NCBI GenBank assembly: GCA_045616165.1
Contig: JAZLGF010000023.1
Location: 1 to 64,000, forward strand
Reading direction: 5' to 3'
DNA from: RGIG5612 sp045616165
GTDB taxonomy: Bacteria; Bacillota; Clostridia; Lachnospirales; Lachnospiraceae
Length of the DNA: 64,000 bases
Below are positions 8,464 to 17,697 of this stretch, in pieces. Each line of letters opens with the position of its first letter. Positions within the stretch are counted from its first letter, which is position 1. The notes below the pieces were generated by a model. The model was not told the DNA's origin. It worked only from the letters and a program-made list of their open reading frames with translations, and searched no databases. Position numbers and translations under genes: made by a program.

Positions 8464-9870
8464 TTAAAACTCAAACTTATGTCTAAAGTAATCTTCAAGT
8501 TCATCAATATTAATACGAACTTGTTCCATTGTATCTCTATCACGAATTGTTACGCAGTTATCTGCTGAATTTTGATCATCGCCTACTGTCTGGAAGTCTA
8601 CTGTTACACAGTAAGGTGTTCCAATTTCATCTTCACGACGATATCTTTTTCCAATAGTTCCTCTATCATCAAAATCACAGTTCCAATATTTGCTTAATTT
8701 TGTATAAAGTTCCATTGCTTTATCATTAAGTTTTTTAGATAGTGGAAGCACTGCAATTTTTACTGGTGCAAGTGCTGGATGGAAACGCATAACTGTACGC
8801 ACATCTCCACCTTCTAATTCTTCTTCATCATATGCGCTACAAAGGAATGCTAACACTACTCTATCAGCGCCGAGAGATGGTTCGATAACGTATGGAATAT
8901 ATTTAATATTCTTTTCATCATCAAAGTAATCCATAGGCTCACCAGAGAATTCTTGATGCTGTGTTAAGTCATAATTTGTTCTATCAGCAATGCCCCAAAG
9001 TTCACCCCAACCAAATGGGAATGTAAATTCAATATCTGTTGTTGCTTTTGAATAGAAGCAAAGTTCTTCCGGATCATGGTCTCTAAGTCTTACTTCATCG
9101 TCCTTGATTCCTAAGCTCTTAAGCCAGTTAATACAAAAACTTCTCCAATAACTAAACCACTCAAGGTCAGTATCTGGCTCACAGAAGAATTCAAGTTCCA
9201 TTTGTTCGAACTCTCTTGTACGGAATGTAAAGTTACCAGGTGTGATTTCATTTCTGAATGATTTACCAATCTGAGCAATACCAAAAGGAATTTTCTTTCT
9301 TGATGCTCTTTGAACATTCTTAAAGTTTACAAAAATACCCTGGGCTGTTTCCGGTCTTAAATAAACAACTGCAGATGAATCTTCGGTTACTCCCTGGAAT
9401 GTCTTAAACATTAAATTAAAATGACGGATAGCAGTAAAGTCGCTCTTTCCACATGACGGACAAGGAATATTATTATCCTTAATGTATTGCTCCATCTTTT
9501 CGTCGCTCCAGCCATCAACGCTACTTTCTAATTCAATGCCATTTTCACTAGCATAATCTTCTATAACTTTATCAGCTCTAAATCTTTCGTGACATTCTCT
9601 ACAGTCCATTAAAGGATCTGAAAATCCTCCGATGTGTCCTGATGCTTCCCATGTCTTTGGATTCATAAGAATGGCGCAATCAAGGCCTACATTGTAAGGG
9701 CTTTCCTGTACAAATTTTTGCCACCAAGCTTTTTTAACATTATTTTTAAGTTCAACACCTAAGTTACCATAATCCCATGTGTTAGCAAGGCCTCCGTAGA
9801 TTTCTGAACCCGGGAAAATAAAGCCTCTTGCTTTACATAAAGATATGATTTTGTCCATTGTTTTTTCCAT
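8464..9870 (-). CDS. glyS: Glycyl-tRNA synthetase (alpha2 type)
   Basis: This 468-residue class II synthetase charges tRNA-Gly. The N terminus, CKARGFIFPGSEIYGG, is diagnostic of the dimeric alpha2 enzyme. Motif 2 appears as GIAQIGKSFRNEITP, and motif 3 and the anticodon-binding domain fill the C terminus (GTPYCVTVDFQT). Length matches the family (about 460). The gap to recO is 46 bases, too short for a T-box leader, so it is co-transcribed with era-recO. GGAGAC lies 11 bases before the chosen ATG. An ATG four codons downstream is an alternative start. Confidence 0.95.
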   Translation of the reverse strand: MEKTMDKIISLCKARGFIFPGSEIYGGLANTWDYGNLGVELKNNVKKAWWQKFVQESPYNVGLDCAILMNPKTWEASGHIGGFSDPLMDCRECHERFRADKVIEDYASENGIELESSVDGWSDEKMEQYIKDNNIPCPSCGKSDFTAIRHFNLMFKTFQGVTEDSSAVVYLRPETAQGIFVNFKNVQRASRKKIPFGIAQIGKSFRNEITPGNFTFRTREFEQMELEFFCEPDTDLEWFSYWRSFCINWLKSLGIKDDEVRLRDHDPEELCFYSKATTDIEFTFPFGWGELWGIADRTNYDLTQHQEFSGEPMDYFDDEKNIKYIPYVIEPSLGADRVVLAFLCSAYDEEELEGGDVRTVMRFHPALAPVKIAVLPLSKKLNDKAMELYTKLSKYWNCDFDDRGTIGKRYRREDEIGTPYCVTVDFQTVGDDQNSADNCVTIRDRDTMEQVRINIDELEDYFRHKFEF

Positions 9871-9916
9871 ATTTTTTCGTCTCCTTTTTAACCTTTTAAT
9901 CTTACTCTACGAAGCC

Positions 9917-10576
9917 CTAACTTTCAAGTAAATCCATTATCATTGCTTCGGAGTTGAAGCTTTTATCGACGAACTTTTTGAAGATAGAAATAACGACATC
10001 CTTAAACTCATCAAGGCACTCGCTAGTCAGCTTAAAAGTATATAGTTTTTCAACTGGATTTAGCACAACAAATCTTAAAGCATACTCCGTTGCTTCCGTT
10101 ACATTAACTCTTTCAAGTTCTTTATCAATATTACAAAAGCCATTTATATCCAGCATTTTTAATTCATAAATAGCTTTTACCAATTTATTGTCAATCGAAT
10201 CAACGCTAAGCGCTCTTAAACTTTGGTATAAAAGTTTAAGCATATCGAGTGCATTAATGTTTTCTCTTGAAAAATATTTTGCGACTTCTAAGAAATAAAA
10301 TCCGTAATAAGTTATATCAACGTTATTAGAAAGTTCTTCGAAGTAATTAGATATTCTAGCTGCGTTTAGACTGTATGCAGACTTGCCTTCGTATAAATCA
10401 AACTCACCAAATGCGAAAACTCTACTTGCAGAAACAAATGATGAGTTAGGTTTTCTAGCACCTCTGGCAAAAGCACTAATCCTCCCTAACGAATCAGTAA
10501 GGATTTCTAATCGTCTATCATATTCACCTATCGGCATAGAAGAAATTATCATGCCTTTTACCGTCGTAGTATTCAT
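9917..10576 (-). CDS. recO: DNA repair protein RecO
   Basis: RecO loads RecA onto gapped DNA with RecR and anneals strands. The N-terminal OB-fold is clear (VKGMIISSMPIGEYDRRLEILTDSLGRISAFARGARKP), and the helical domain follows. At 219 residues it is shorter than the usual 240-250. The C-terminal four-cysteine zinc motif is missing; only one cysteine is visible in that region. Many zinc-less RecO proteins exist, so this does not imply loss of function. It starts 2 bases after era, in the common era-recO-glyS arrangement. Confidence 0.9.
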   Translation of the reverse strand: MNTTTVKGMIISSMPIGEYDRRLEILTDSLGRISAFARGARKPNSSFVSASRVFAFGEFDLYEGKSAYSLNAARISNYFEELSNNVDITYYGFYFLEVAKYFSRENINALDMLKLLYQSLRALSVDSIDNKLVKAIYELKMLDINGFCNIDKELERVNVTEATEYALRFVVLNPVEKLYTFKLTSECLDEFKDVVISIFKKFVDKSFNSEAMIMDLLES

Positions 10577-10578
10577 TA

Positions 10579-11520
10579 TTAAAATTCTTTCGGGTTGTAT
10601 CCAAAATTCTTAAGTTGGGCGTCTGAATCTCTCCACTCTTTTCTTACTTTAACCCATAGTTTTAAGTTTACTTTTGATTCAACTAATTTTTCTATATCGA
10701 AACGTGCGTTGCTTCCTATCTTTTTTAACATTGCACCGTTCTTTCCAATAATAATTCCTTTATGTGAATCCCTTTCACAAATAATTGTTGCCTCTATATC
10801 TACAATTGGCTCTTCATGTCCAATACCATCTAAACTCTTAACATATTTAACTCGTTCGTGATATTTATCAATTACAACTGCTATTCCATGTGGCACTTCA
10901 TCACTTAAACAATAAAGGGCTTTTTCTCTAATAGTTTCTGCAACTATTTGTTTCATCGGTTGGTCAGTCAATGTATCTTCATCAAAGTACATCGGACCAT
11001 ATGGCAAATATTTAAATATTTGTTCAAGAAGTGTATCTATATTTTCTCCTTCTCTTGCGGATATAGGAACTATTTCAGCAAAATCAAATTCTTTTCTATA
11101 TGTATCAATAAATTCTAAAACATCTTTCTTATCAACTGAATCAACTTTATTCATCACGAGAATTACAGGAAGGTTTATTTTCTTTAATTCTTCAATAATA
11201 TATTGCTCACCTTTTCCTATAAAATTGCTTGGTTCAACGAGCCACATTATAACATCTGCATCCTTTATAGAACTTAGTGCAGCTCCTAACATATACTCGC
11301 CTAATTTGTTTTTTGCCTTATTAATTCCAGGTGTATCCAAAAATACTATCTGTCCCTTATCGTCTGTATAAACAGTTTGTATTTTATTTCTTGTTGTCTG
11401 TGGCTTATTTGATGTGATTGCAATTTTTTGACCGATAATTTGGTTCATTAAAGTAGACTTACCCACATTAGGTCTTCCTACAATTGCAACATATCCTGAT
11501 TTGAATTGTTTTTCTTCCAT
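10579..11520 (-). CDS. era: GTPase Era
   Basis: This 313-residue ribosome-assembly GTPase binds 16S rRNA near its 3' end. G1 is GRPNVGKST at about residues 16-24, G3 is DTPGINKAK and G4 is NKVD. The C-terminal KH domain carries GKNGAMLKKIG. Length is normal for the family. It follows the M16C peptidase gene by 11 bases and precedes recO by 2 bases. Confidence 0.96.
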   Translation of the reverse strand: MEEKQFKSGYVAIVGRPNVGKSTLMNQIIGQKIAITSNKPQTTRNKIQTVYTDDKGQIVFLDTPGINKAKNKLGEYMLGAALSSIKDADVIMWLVEPSNFIGKGEQYIIEELKKINLPVILVMNKVDSVDKKDVLEFIDTYRKEFDFAEIVPISAREGENIDTLLEQIFKYLPYGPMYFDEDTLTDQPMKQIVAETIREKALYCLSDEVPHGIAVVIDKYHERVKYVKSLDGIGHEEPIVDIEATIICERDSHKGIIIGKNGAMLKKIGSNARFDIEKLVESKVNLKLWVKVRKEWRDSDAQLKNFGYNPKEF

Positions 11521-11531
11521 ATTTTTCCTAA

Positions 11532-14480
11532 TTAACTAGCAAATAAATTTTTTGTTTCCTTAAATAATTCTTTGCTTTCTTCTATTTTTGTTTCATTTCC
11601 AATAACACAGATATTTCCGCCGTCTAATGCGTTTTGAATCATTTGTGCTAATGCTTTTATATCTTCTTGCTTGCAATCAATAACTTCGTCTCTTGCCTTT
11701 TGAACATCTTCATATGTTGTATGAGTTATAAGTGCCATCATATCCCTTTGGCCTTTCGCGCAAGGTGTAAGCGGACTATCCATGCTACTCATTGTTCCAA
11801 TAATAAACTTAGTCATCTCTCTGTCTGAAACATCAAAGTTTTCAAGGAATAAAGATATTCCATCAAATACTTCTATAGAACGTTTAAGATGGGGATCTCT
11901 ATAAGTTACAAAACTTGCTATTCCATTTGGTGCTACTGCGCACATACATCCATAAGCTCCGCCTTGTACTCTAATGTTAAACCACATGTATTCATAACTC
12001 ATAATTACCTTGAATACTCTAAGTGCGCCTGTATATTTAGATGGATCATCGAAAAGCAGTCCTGACTTAGCTACATATTGTATTTTTGCGGATGTCTTAA
12101 ATCCTTCGTTTTTCTGAACTAATTTTTCCTTGAGATTATATAAATACTTTCTTTCTAATATAGGTGTGTTATTTTTTTCTTTTTTATTTTTTTCTTTAAG
12201 CTTTGTAGCAAATTTTTGCATTCTAGATTCAAAAATTTCATAGCCTTTATCATCACCTGTAAAGCTAATTGCCAAACCTTCTGTATTAAAAATATTATTT
12301 ACTATTTCTTTTATTTTATTTTTTAATTCTACTTTTCTTGATTCATAATTCTTATCAAGTTCTTCAATGAATTTATAAAATTCTATACCGTTAACTATTT
12401 CTTTAAGGTACGAAACTTCACTAAAATATGATGTTGATCTTAAAACAGACGCTACATGGCCCGCCTGGTTAAGGCTCATCTGCAACTTACTTTTAAGTTC
12501 TACTATAATTTCATATAACCTGTCAGTATCCTCATAATTGCTTTCTAAAACTATTTCTTCAATAAGATCTATACTCTTATCAATATTTTCATATAGTGTT
12601 CTTGTTGAAACATCTGATAATAGTGAATATTTTTTATCATCTGATTTATCAGAATAAACTCCGCAATCAAAGGCAAGCGCTCCTGTGTATATATTTATTT
12701 CATTATTTAATTGAGCATATGAATAATTTTTTGTATCGACAAAACTAAATATTGATTTTAATAAGCTAAGATATGGTGCATCCTCAGGAGAAATCATATT
12801 TGAATCTAACAATAATGAAATGTATGCTATTCCGTTTGTATCATATTCATGATAGTACACCGGAATATCTTCTATATTTTTTTCTTCATTTTTAAATTCT
12901 TCTGCTTGTCTTTTTAAATCATCTTTAGAAAGAAGTGGAATTGTTTCAAGAGCTTCTTTTGTTTCAGGTTCTTCCTGGTATGCGCTAAGAGCTTTTGTCT
13001 CTTGAATTATTTTTTCTATTTCTTCATCAGATAAACTTTGCTTATATTCTTTTAACTTTTTAGCTACTTTTTCTTCGCTCTTTGCTGCAAGTCCTTTTTT
13101 AGGAACTAGTGAAAAAATCGATGCATGATTATTATTAAGCAAATATTTTTTAATAAGTTCCTCAAAATATCCGCTCTTAATATTTTCTCTTAAGAACTTA
13201 AAAGTATCATTACAATCTATATGCATCAAAGGCTCATTTTCATCATAAAGCCAACTATCTAAACAGTTTAATCCCCAGATAAGTCCTTTTGGATAGCCTC
13301 CAAAATCAGCCTCTTTATATTTAAATTCAAGAGAATTTACGCTAGCGATTAACGACTTTTCGTCTAATCCTTCGCAAGCTGCTTTTTCAAATTCTTCATT
13401 TATTATTTCTATGAAACGATCTTCTTGGTCTGCTTCAGCATTTTTTGCAATAATATTAAAGTAAGGTTGGGCTATGCCATTTTCATATGCACATATGAAA
13501 TCTTTACCGATACCCTCCTTAAAAAGTCTATCTCTTATAGGTGCGCCCTGGGTATCAATAAGTGCATACAAAATCATCTGCATTGCATAATACTGTTTTG
13601 AATCTAAGTTATTTCCACAAACAATATTGTATGTAAGATATGTATTTTCTTTTTCGCTTTCTTCTTCTGAAATAGGATATTCTATACTACTTTTTGCTAT
13701 TTCGTTAAATGGTTTTTGAATTTTAATTTGTGAATCAATATCTATCTTTTCATATTTTGATAAATATTCTTTATCTAAAAATTCAAGACGCTCTTCAATA
13801 TCCATATCACCATATAAGTAAATAAAACTATTTTCCGGATGATAATAGCGCTTATGGAATCCTATGAAATTTTCATAAGTAAGCTCTGGAATATATTCAG
13901 GATCTCCTCCTGATTCAACACCGTATGATGTGTCCGGATATAAGGAATGAAGTATCTCTCTTTCCAATACGCCTTCTGGTGATGAGAAAGCTCCTTTCAT
14001 TTCATTATAAACTACACCGTTATATGTTATCTCATCTTCTTTGTTTTCTAGTTTATAATTCCATCCTTCTTGCTTCATGATTTCTGGATGAGTATAAATA
14101 TTTGGATTTAATACTGCATCCATGTAAACATCCATAAGGTTTTTAAAATCCTTATCATTTCTACTAGCAACCGGATAAACTGTTTTATCAGGATATGTCA
14201 TTGCATTAAGGAATGTATTTAATGAGCCTTTTACAAGCTCAACAAAAGGATCCTTAAGAGGATATTTTTTGCTTCCACAAAGAACAGAATGTTCCATAAT
14301 ATGTGCAACTCCAGTATTATCTTCCGGTGGTGTTCTAAATCCTATATAGAAAACTTTATTATCATCATCATTTGAAAGAATAAAAATTCTGGCGCCACTT
14401 TTTTTATGTTTCAAAAGGAACGCCTTACTTTTTAAGTCTTCAACATATTTTTCAAAAATTACTTCATAGTTTTGATTCAT
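11532..14480 (-). CDS. M16C insulinase-family metallopeptidase (presequence-protease-like)
   Basis: This roughly 982-residue zinc peptidase is of the PreP/falcilysin type. The inverted zinc motif HIMEH lies at H60-H64 counted from the start used here. The sequence then continues as a four-domain chamber enzyme with the M16C-associated middle region and a degenerate second catalytic half. Such enzymes degrade short unfolded peptides in the cytoplasm. I prefer the ATG at 14480, because the upstream in-frame TTG at 14492 lies within the GGAG ribosome binding site. It sits directly after ftsY in the rbgA-to-glyS gene string. Confidence 0.9.
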   Translation of the reverse strand: MNQNYEVIFEKYVEDLKSKAFLLKHKKSGARIFILSNDDDNKVFYIGFRTPPEDNTGVAHIMEHSVLCGSKKYPLKDPFVELVKGSLNTFLNAMTYPDKTVYPVASRNDKDFKNLMDVYMDAVLNPNIYTHPEIMKQEGWNYKLENKEDEITYNGVVYNEMKGAFSSPEGVLEREILHSLYPDTSYGVESGGDPEYIPELTYENFIGFHKRYYHPENSFIYLYGDMDIEERLEFLDKEYLSKYEKIDIDSQIKIQKPFNEIAKSSIEYPISEEESEKENTYLTYNIVCGNNLDSKQYYAMQMILYALIDTQGAPIRDRLFKEGIGKDFICAYENGIAQPYFNIIAKNAEADQEDRFIEIINEEFEKAACEGLDEKSLIASVNSLEFKYKEADFGGYPKGLIWGLNCLDSWLYDENEPLMHIDCNDTFKFLRENIKSGYFEELIKKYLLNNNHASIFSLVPKKGLAAKSEEKVAKKLKEYKQSLSDEEIEKIIQETKALSAYQEEPETKEALETIPLLSKDDLKRQAEEFKNEEKNIEDIPVYYHEYDTNGIAYISLLLDSNMISPEDAPYLSLLKSIFSFVDTKNYSYAQLNNEINIYTGALAFDCGVYSDKSDDKKYSLLSDVSTRTLYENIDKSIDLIEEIVLESNYEDTDRLYEIIVELKSKLQMSLNQAGHVASVLRSTSYFSEVSYLKEIVNGIEFYKFIEELDKNYESRKVELKNKIKEIVNNIFNTEGLAISFTGDDKGYEIFESRMQKFATKLKEKNKKEKNNTPILERKYLYNLKEKLVQKNEGFKTSAKIQYVAKSGLLFDDPSKYTGALRVFKVIMSYEYMWFNIRVQGGAYGCMCAVAPNGIASFVTYRDPHLKRSIEVFDGISLFLENFDVSDREMTKFIIGTMSSMDSPLTPCAKGQRDMMALITHTTYEDVQKARDEVIDCKQEDIKALAQMIQNALDGGNICVIGNETKIEESKELFKETKNLFAS

Positions 14481-14492
14481 GCTTTTCTCCAA

Positions 14493-15353
14493 TTAATCAA
14501 ATAATTCTTTTGCATATTCTTTTGCATCAAATTTCTTAAGGTCTTTTGCGCTTTCTCCAACTCCAATATAAAGAACTGGTATATTAAGCTCTTTTGTTAT
14601 TGCAACAGCAATTCCGCCTTTTGCGGTCCCATCAAGTTTAGTTAAAATAACTCCATCAACATTCATTACTTCCTTAAATTCTTTTGCTTGTTGCAAAGCA
14701 TTTTGTCCTGTTGTTGCGTCTAATACTATAAGATTTTTTCTTTTAGCATCAGCATACTCTCCTGCCAAAATCTTATCTATCTTTCCAAGTTCATTCATTA
14801 AATTCTTTTTATTGTGAAGTCTTCCTGCTGTATCACAAAGAAGTATATCGGCTTTCCTAGCCTTTGCCGCCTGGGCCGCATCAAAGATTACTGAACCCGG
14901 GTCCGAACCTTCTTTTCCTGAAACCATATAACATCCAGTACGTTCTGACCAAATCTTAAGTTGCTCTTCTGCAGCAGCTCTGAAAGTATCAGCACCTGCT
15001 AATATAACCTTTTTGCCCTCTTCTTTATATCTATTTGCAAGTTTTCCAATCGTAGTTGTCTTTCCTACGCCGTTCACTCCAATAACTAAGATAACGCTTC
15101 TTTCATTTTCAAAATCAAAAGCATCCTCGGAAAGAGCCATAATATTTTCAATTTTATTCATGACAAATTCTTTTGCTTCGTCCTGGGTTTTCACCTCATG
15201 AAAATTCACATTAAGTTTTAAGTTTTCTACAAGCTCTTCAGTTGCACTTACTCCCATATCTCCAAGAATAAGTGTTTCTTCCATTTCTTCATAGAAATCT
15301 TCATCAATTTTTTTGCTGTTATTAAAAAGGTTTGAGAAAAAACTTTTAGCCAT
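14493..15353 (-). CDS. ftsY: Signal recognition particle receptor FtsY
   Basis: This 286-residue SRP GTPase targets ribosome-nascent chains to the membrane together with Ffh and 4.5S RNA. The NG domain is complete: GVNGVGKTTTIGKLA for G1, DTAGR for G3 and TKLDGTAKGG for G4-G5. The long acidic A domain of E. coli FtsY is absent, as is usual in Bacillota, leaving a short N-terminal helix (MAKSFFSNLF). The start overlaps the end of rbgA by 8 bases, with GGAGG inside the rbgA coding sequence. Confidence 0.95.
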   Translation of the reverse strand: MAKSFFSNLFNNSKKIDEDFYEEMEETLILGDMGVSATEELVENLKLNVNFHEVKTQDEAKEFVMNKIENIMALSEDAFDFENERSVILVIGVNGVGKTTTIGKLANRYKEEGKKVILAGADTFRAAAEEQLKIWSERTGCYMVSGKEGSDPGSVIFDAAQAAKARKADILLCDTAGRLHNKKNLMNELGKIDKILAGEYADAKRKNLIVLDATTGQNALQQAKEFKEVMNVDGVILTKLDGTAKGGIAVAITKELNIPVLYIGVGESAKDLKKFDAKEYAKELFD

Positions 15354-16140
15354 TAACTTCCTCCAATGTAAATCTTCCTAACTTCCCGTTTCTAAAATTT
15401 TCCAGTAACATGTTGGCTGCTCTTAAAGTATCAAATTGGCCCCCAGATTTTAGGCAGCCCCTTTTCTTAGCATAATCTTCAAGTGATTCAAAGCCTGTAT
15501 CTACCGTCTTTATAAGTTCGCTTGCTAATTCTTCGACATTTATTATTTCATCATTTATTGAGCCAATAAGAGCGATATTTAGTCCTATTTTTTCATCATC
15601 AAATTTTGGCCATAAAATTCCCGGCGTATCAAGTAACTCTAATGTGCTACTTAATTTTATCCATTGTTTTCCTTTAGTAACTCCCGGTTTATTTCCGGTC
15701 TTAGTTGCTGCCTTTTTTGCATATGTATTAATAAATGTGCTCTTTCCTACGTTTGGTATTCCTACCACCATAGCACGAACCGGTCTATTTTTAATTCCTC
15801 TTTTTCTATCTCTTTCTATTTTTTCTGCACATGCTTTATTTACAACCGAATTTATCTGTTTCATGTCTGCTGCGTTTTTTGAATTTATCATGCAAACGTT
15901 AAGTCCTTGTTCGGTAAAATACTGATACCACTGCTTTGTCTTTTTCTCATCTGCAAGGTCACATTTATTCATTAAAATAAGACGAGCTTTCCCAGGTGCT
16001 ATAGTATCAATATCAGGATTGCGACTTGATAAAGGTATGCGTGCATCTATAAGCTCAATAACTAAATCTATGAGCTTAATATCTTCTTGCATCTGTCTTT
16101 TTGCTTTGGTCATATGACCTGGGTACCATTGAATATTCAT
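15346..16140 (-). CDS. rbgA: Ribosome biogenesis GTPase RbgA/YlqF
   Basis: This 264-residue circularly permuted GTPase acts in late 50S assembly (incorporation of L16). The permuted order is visible: NKCDL (G4) near residue 57 comes before GIPNVGKST (G1) near residue 127, followed by DTPGILWPK (G3). The N terminus IQWYPGHMTKAKRQM is a family signature. It is the first gene of the rbgA-ftsY-M16C-era-recO-glyS-DUF554 string and lies downstream of the rplS terminator. Confidence 0.95.
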   Translation of the reverse strand: MNIQWYPGHMTKAKRQMQEDIKLIDLVIELIDARIPLSSRNPDIDTIAPGKARLILMNKCDLADEKKTKQWYQYFTEQGLNVCMINSKNAADMKQINSVVNKACAEKIERDRKRGIKNRPVRAMVVGIPNVGKSTFINTYAKKAATKTGNKPGVTKGKQWIKLSSTLELLDTPGILWPKFDDEKIGLNIALIGSINDEIINVEELASELIKTVDTGFESLEDYAKKRGCLKSGGQFDTLRAANMLLENFRNGKLGRFTLEEVNG

Positions 16141-16188
16141 AACAATTTATTATATCATAACTATTACTTTCATGCCTTAAAATAAAGC

Positions 16189-16218
16189 AAAGAAAAAGGA
16201 GTTCATTTGAACTCCTTT
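16189..16218 (-). terminator. Rho-independent terminator of rplS
   Basis: AAAGGAGTTCA (16195-16205) and TGAACTCCTTT (16208-16218) form a perfect 11-bp stem. On the minus strand it is followed by a T-rich tail, 7 bases past the rplS stop codon. Confidence 0.8.
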
Positions 16219-16225
16219 GGCTTTA

Positions 16226-16573
16226 CTATCTAAGTACTTCTTTAACTTTAGCACTCTTGCCTGTTCTTTGACGTAAGTAGTTAAGTTTAGCTCTTCTGAC
16301 TTTACCTTTTCTTACAACCTCGATTTTCTCGATTGTTGGAGAATGAAGTGGCCATGTCTTTTCAACGCCTACACCGTTAGATGTTTTTCTAACTGTAAAT
16401 GTTTCTCTAGCGCCACCGCCTTGTCTTTTAAGAACTGTACCTTCGAAAACCTGTACTCTTTCTCTGTTACCTTCTTTGATCTTGGCTGATACTTTAACTG
16501 TATCACCTACATTGAAGTCGTCAACTTTCTCTTTAAGCTGACCTGCCTCGATCTTTTTAATGATTTCGTTCAT
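16226..16573 (-). CDS. rplS: Ribosomal protein L19
   Basis: This 115-residue large-subunit protein sits at the 30S-50S interface. Signature segments are FNVGDTVKVSAKIKEG, RVQVFEGTVLKRQGGG, FTVRKTSNGVGVEKTWPLHSP and KVRRAKLNYLR. It is monocistronic, with its own promoter, structured leader and terminator, and a strong TTAGGAGGTCACGCAATG start region. Confidence 0.97.
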   Translation of the reverse strand: MNEIIKKIEAGQLKEKVDDFNVGDTVKVSAKIKEGNRERVQVFEGTVLKRQGGGARETFTVRKTSNGVGVEKTWPLHSPTIEKIEVVRKGKVRRAKLNYLRQRTGKSAKVKEVLR

Positions 16574-16676
16574 TGCGTGACCTCCTAATTAAAAAATTTC
16601 GATGTTCTTAATACTTAAGCCGCATCTTTTTGATGCCAAGGCCACTTCGTAACAGCGGACCATCTGTTTCACAGCA
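16574..16676 (-). ncRNA. Structured rplS 5' leader, probable L19 autoregulatory leader
   Basis: The roughly 100-base leader between the predicted start point and rplS folds into several hairpins. On the minus strand there is CTGT-GAA-ACAG, then GCATC-AAAAA-GATGC (plus 16622-16636), then CTTAA-GTA-TTAAG. Position and layout fit the L19 ribosomal-protein leader family known upstream of rplS in Bacillota. I could not compare it with the covariance model, so the family name is inference. Confidence 0.5.
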
Positions 16677-16682
16677 AGAAAT

Positions 16683-16711
16683 AGTTTATCACAGCCTAAA
16701 TGCTATTGCAA
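16683..16711 (-). promoter_or_regulatory. Promoter of rplS
   Basis: On the minus strand, -35 TTGCAA (16706-16711) and -10 TAAACT (16683-16688) are spaced by 17 bases. The implied start near 16676 gives a transcript beginning with the structured leader. Confidence 0.5.
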
Positions 16712-16714
16712 GGC

Positions 16715-17278
16715 TTATTTTATAGCCTTTTTATCTGTTTTTAAGGAAGTATAACTCCTTGAAACACAAACTTTATCCTGCCCGCTGTCGCTCCAATCTT
16801 TTTTTACATTTTCAATGTCATATACATTAATATCTTTTCTATCTGTACTGATTTTTATTTCTTCATCAAACATCCAACCTTTGGAAAAAGAATAAACATT
16901 ATAATTAGTAAATATTATTAAAGCTTGATCTATTTTGATTTCATATTCTCCATCATTCACGTTGATGATGTCTGTTACAATTTGAACATCTTTAACTTTT
17001 TCATCTATCATATATTCTTTTGTTTCAATACCATATGGAAATTCGTCTGTTAATTTAACTTTCACACAAGAAAAATAAGCAACATCTTCTTTGGCTCCAA
17101 AAAACTCAACCGGCTTTTGCTCATTTGAAAAATCAATTGCAAATGTCCCCATATTTATTCTTAAAAATTGCATAGGATTGTATCTATCTTCTAATGAATA
17201 CTCATATGATTTGAAAGTTTTTCCTATCATTTCTTTTAATGTGTTTTTCATTTTTTTATCAAAACATGCGTTAATCAT
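16715..17278 (-). CDS. Hypothetical protein, possible partner of the upstream small protein
   Basis: This 187-residue protein is not one I recognise. It has no signal peptide or membrane segment and no obvious enzyme motif. The composition is acidic with alternating beta-type stretches (for example QFLRINMGTFAIDF and EYEIKIDQALIIFTNY), which suggests a compact beta-rich protein. GGAGGATTAGAAATG makes the start clear, two bases after the stop of the 138-residue gene. The tight spacing suggests the two products work together, perhaps as an effector and its immunity protein, but that is speculation from context only. Confidence 0.6.
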   Translation of the reverse strand: MINACFDKKMKNTLKEMIGKTFKSYEYSLEDRYNPMQFLRINMGTFAIDFSNEQKPVEFFGAKEDVAYFSCVKVKLTDEFPYGIETKEYMIDEKVKDVQIVTDIINVNDGEYEIKIDQALIIFTNYNVYSFSKGWMFDEEIKISTDRKDINVYDIENVKKDWSDSGQDKVCVSRSYTSLKTDKKAIK

Positions 17279-17280
17279 TT

Positions 17281-17697
17281 CTAATCCTCCACAAAAAAGT
17301 GAATTTTTTGAGTTTTTATACTCTTTTCACCTATTACATTAATATCTACTGCTGGGCTTCCTTTTGTGCTAGTAATTATTCTATGTGTGATCCATGTTCC
17401 ATCATCAAGACGAACTCTACTTCCTTTTCCATTTGCCAAAGGCCCTTTTTTACCACCCGTAGCTAATTTTTCAAAAAAATCTATCGAGTCACCTATTGGA
17501 TCATTCGTTTTATAAACTCGTGCATTTTTCCCTGGTTGAGCAAAATACCCATTAGAAGTCAGTCCATATTTGTCCTTAACCAATAGCGCATTTTCCTCAA
17601 TTGAAGATTTTTTCTTGGTATTTTTTGGGGCTATGCTTTCAGAAATATCCTCAGTACCTACCGTATTGGAATAATTACCTCCATATCCACTTCCCAT
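17281..17697 (-). CDS. Hypothetical small protein with glycine-rich N terminus
   Basis: This 138-residue protein starts with MGSGYGGNYSNTVG and ends in a basic beta-rich domain (RVRLDDGTWITHRIITST, then PAVDINVIGE and QKIHFFVED). The C-terminal portion resembles cassettes I have seen at the ends of secreted or phage-associated proteins in Bacillota, but I cannot name a family. Its ATG overlaps the DUF4417 gene stop (TAATG), so translation is coupled to that gene. Function is unknown. Confidence 0.65.
   Translation of the reverse strand: MGSGYGGNYSNTVGTEDISESIAPKNTKKKSSIEENALLVKDKYGLTSNGYFAQPGKNARVYKTNDPIGDSIDFFEKLATGGKKGPLANGKGSRVRLDDGTWITHRIITSTKGSPAVDINVIGEKSIKTQKIHFFVED

Noticed and set aside
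9871..9916. T-box leader in front of glyS
   Set aside because: The gap to recO is 46 bases, with no specifier hairpin or terminator.
15346..16140. rbgA as part of the rplS transcript
   Set aside because: A good terminator lies between rplS and rbgA. Read-through is possible, but the genes are better treated as separate units.
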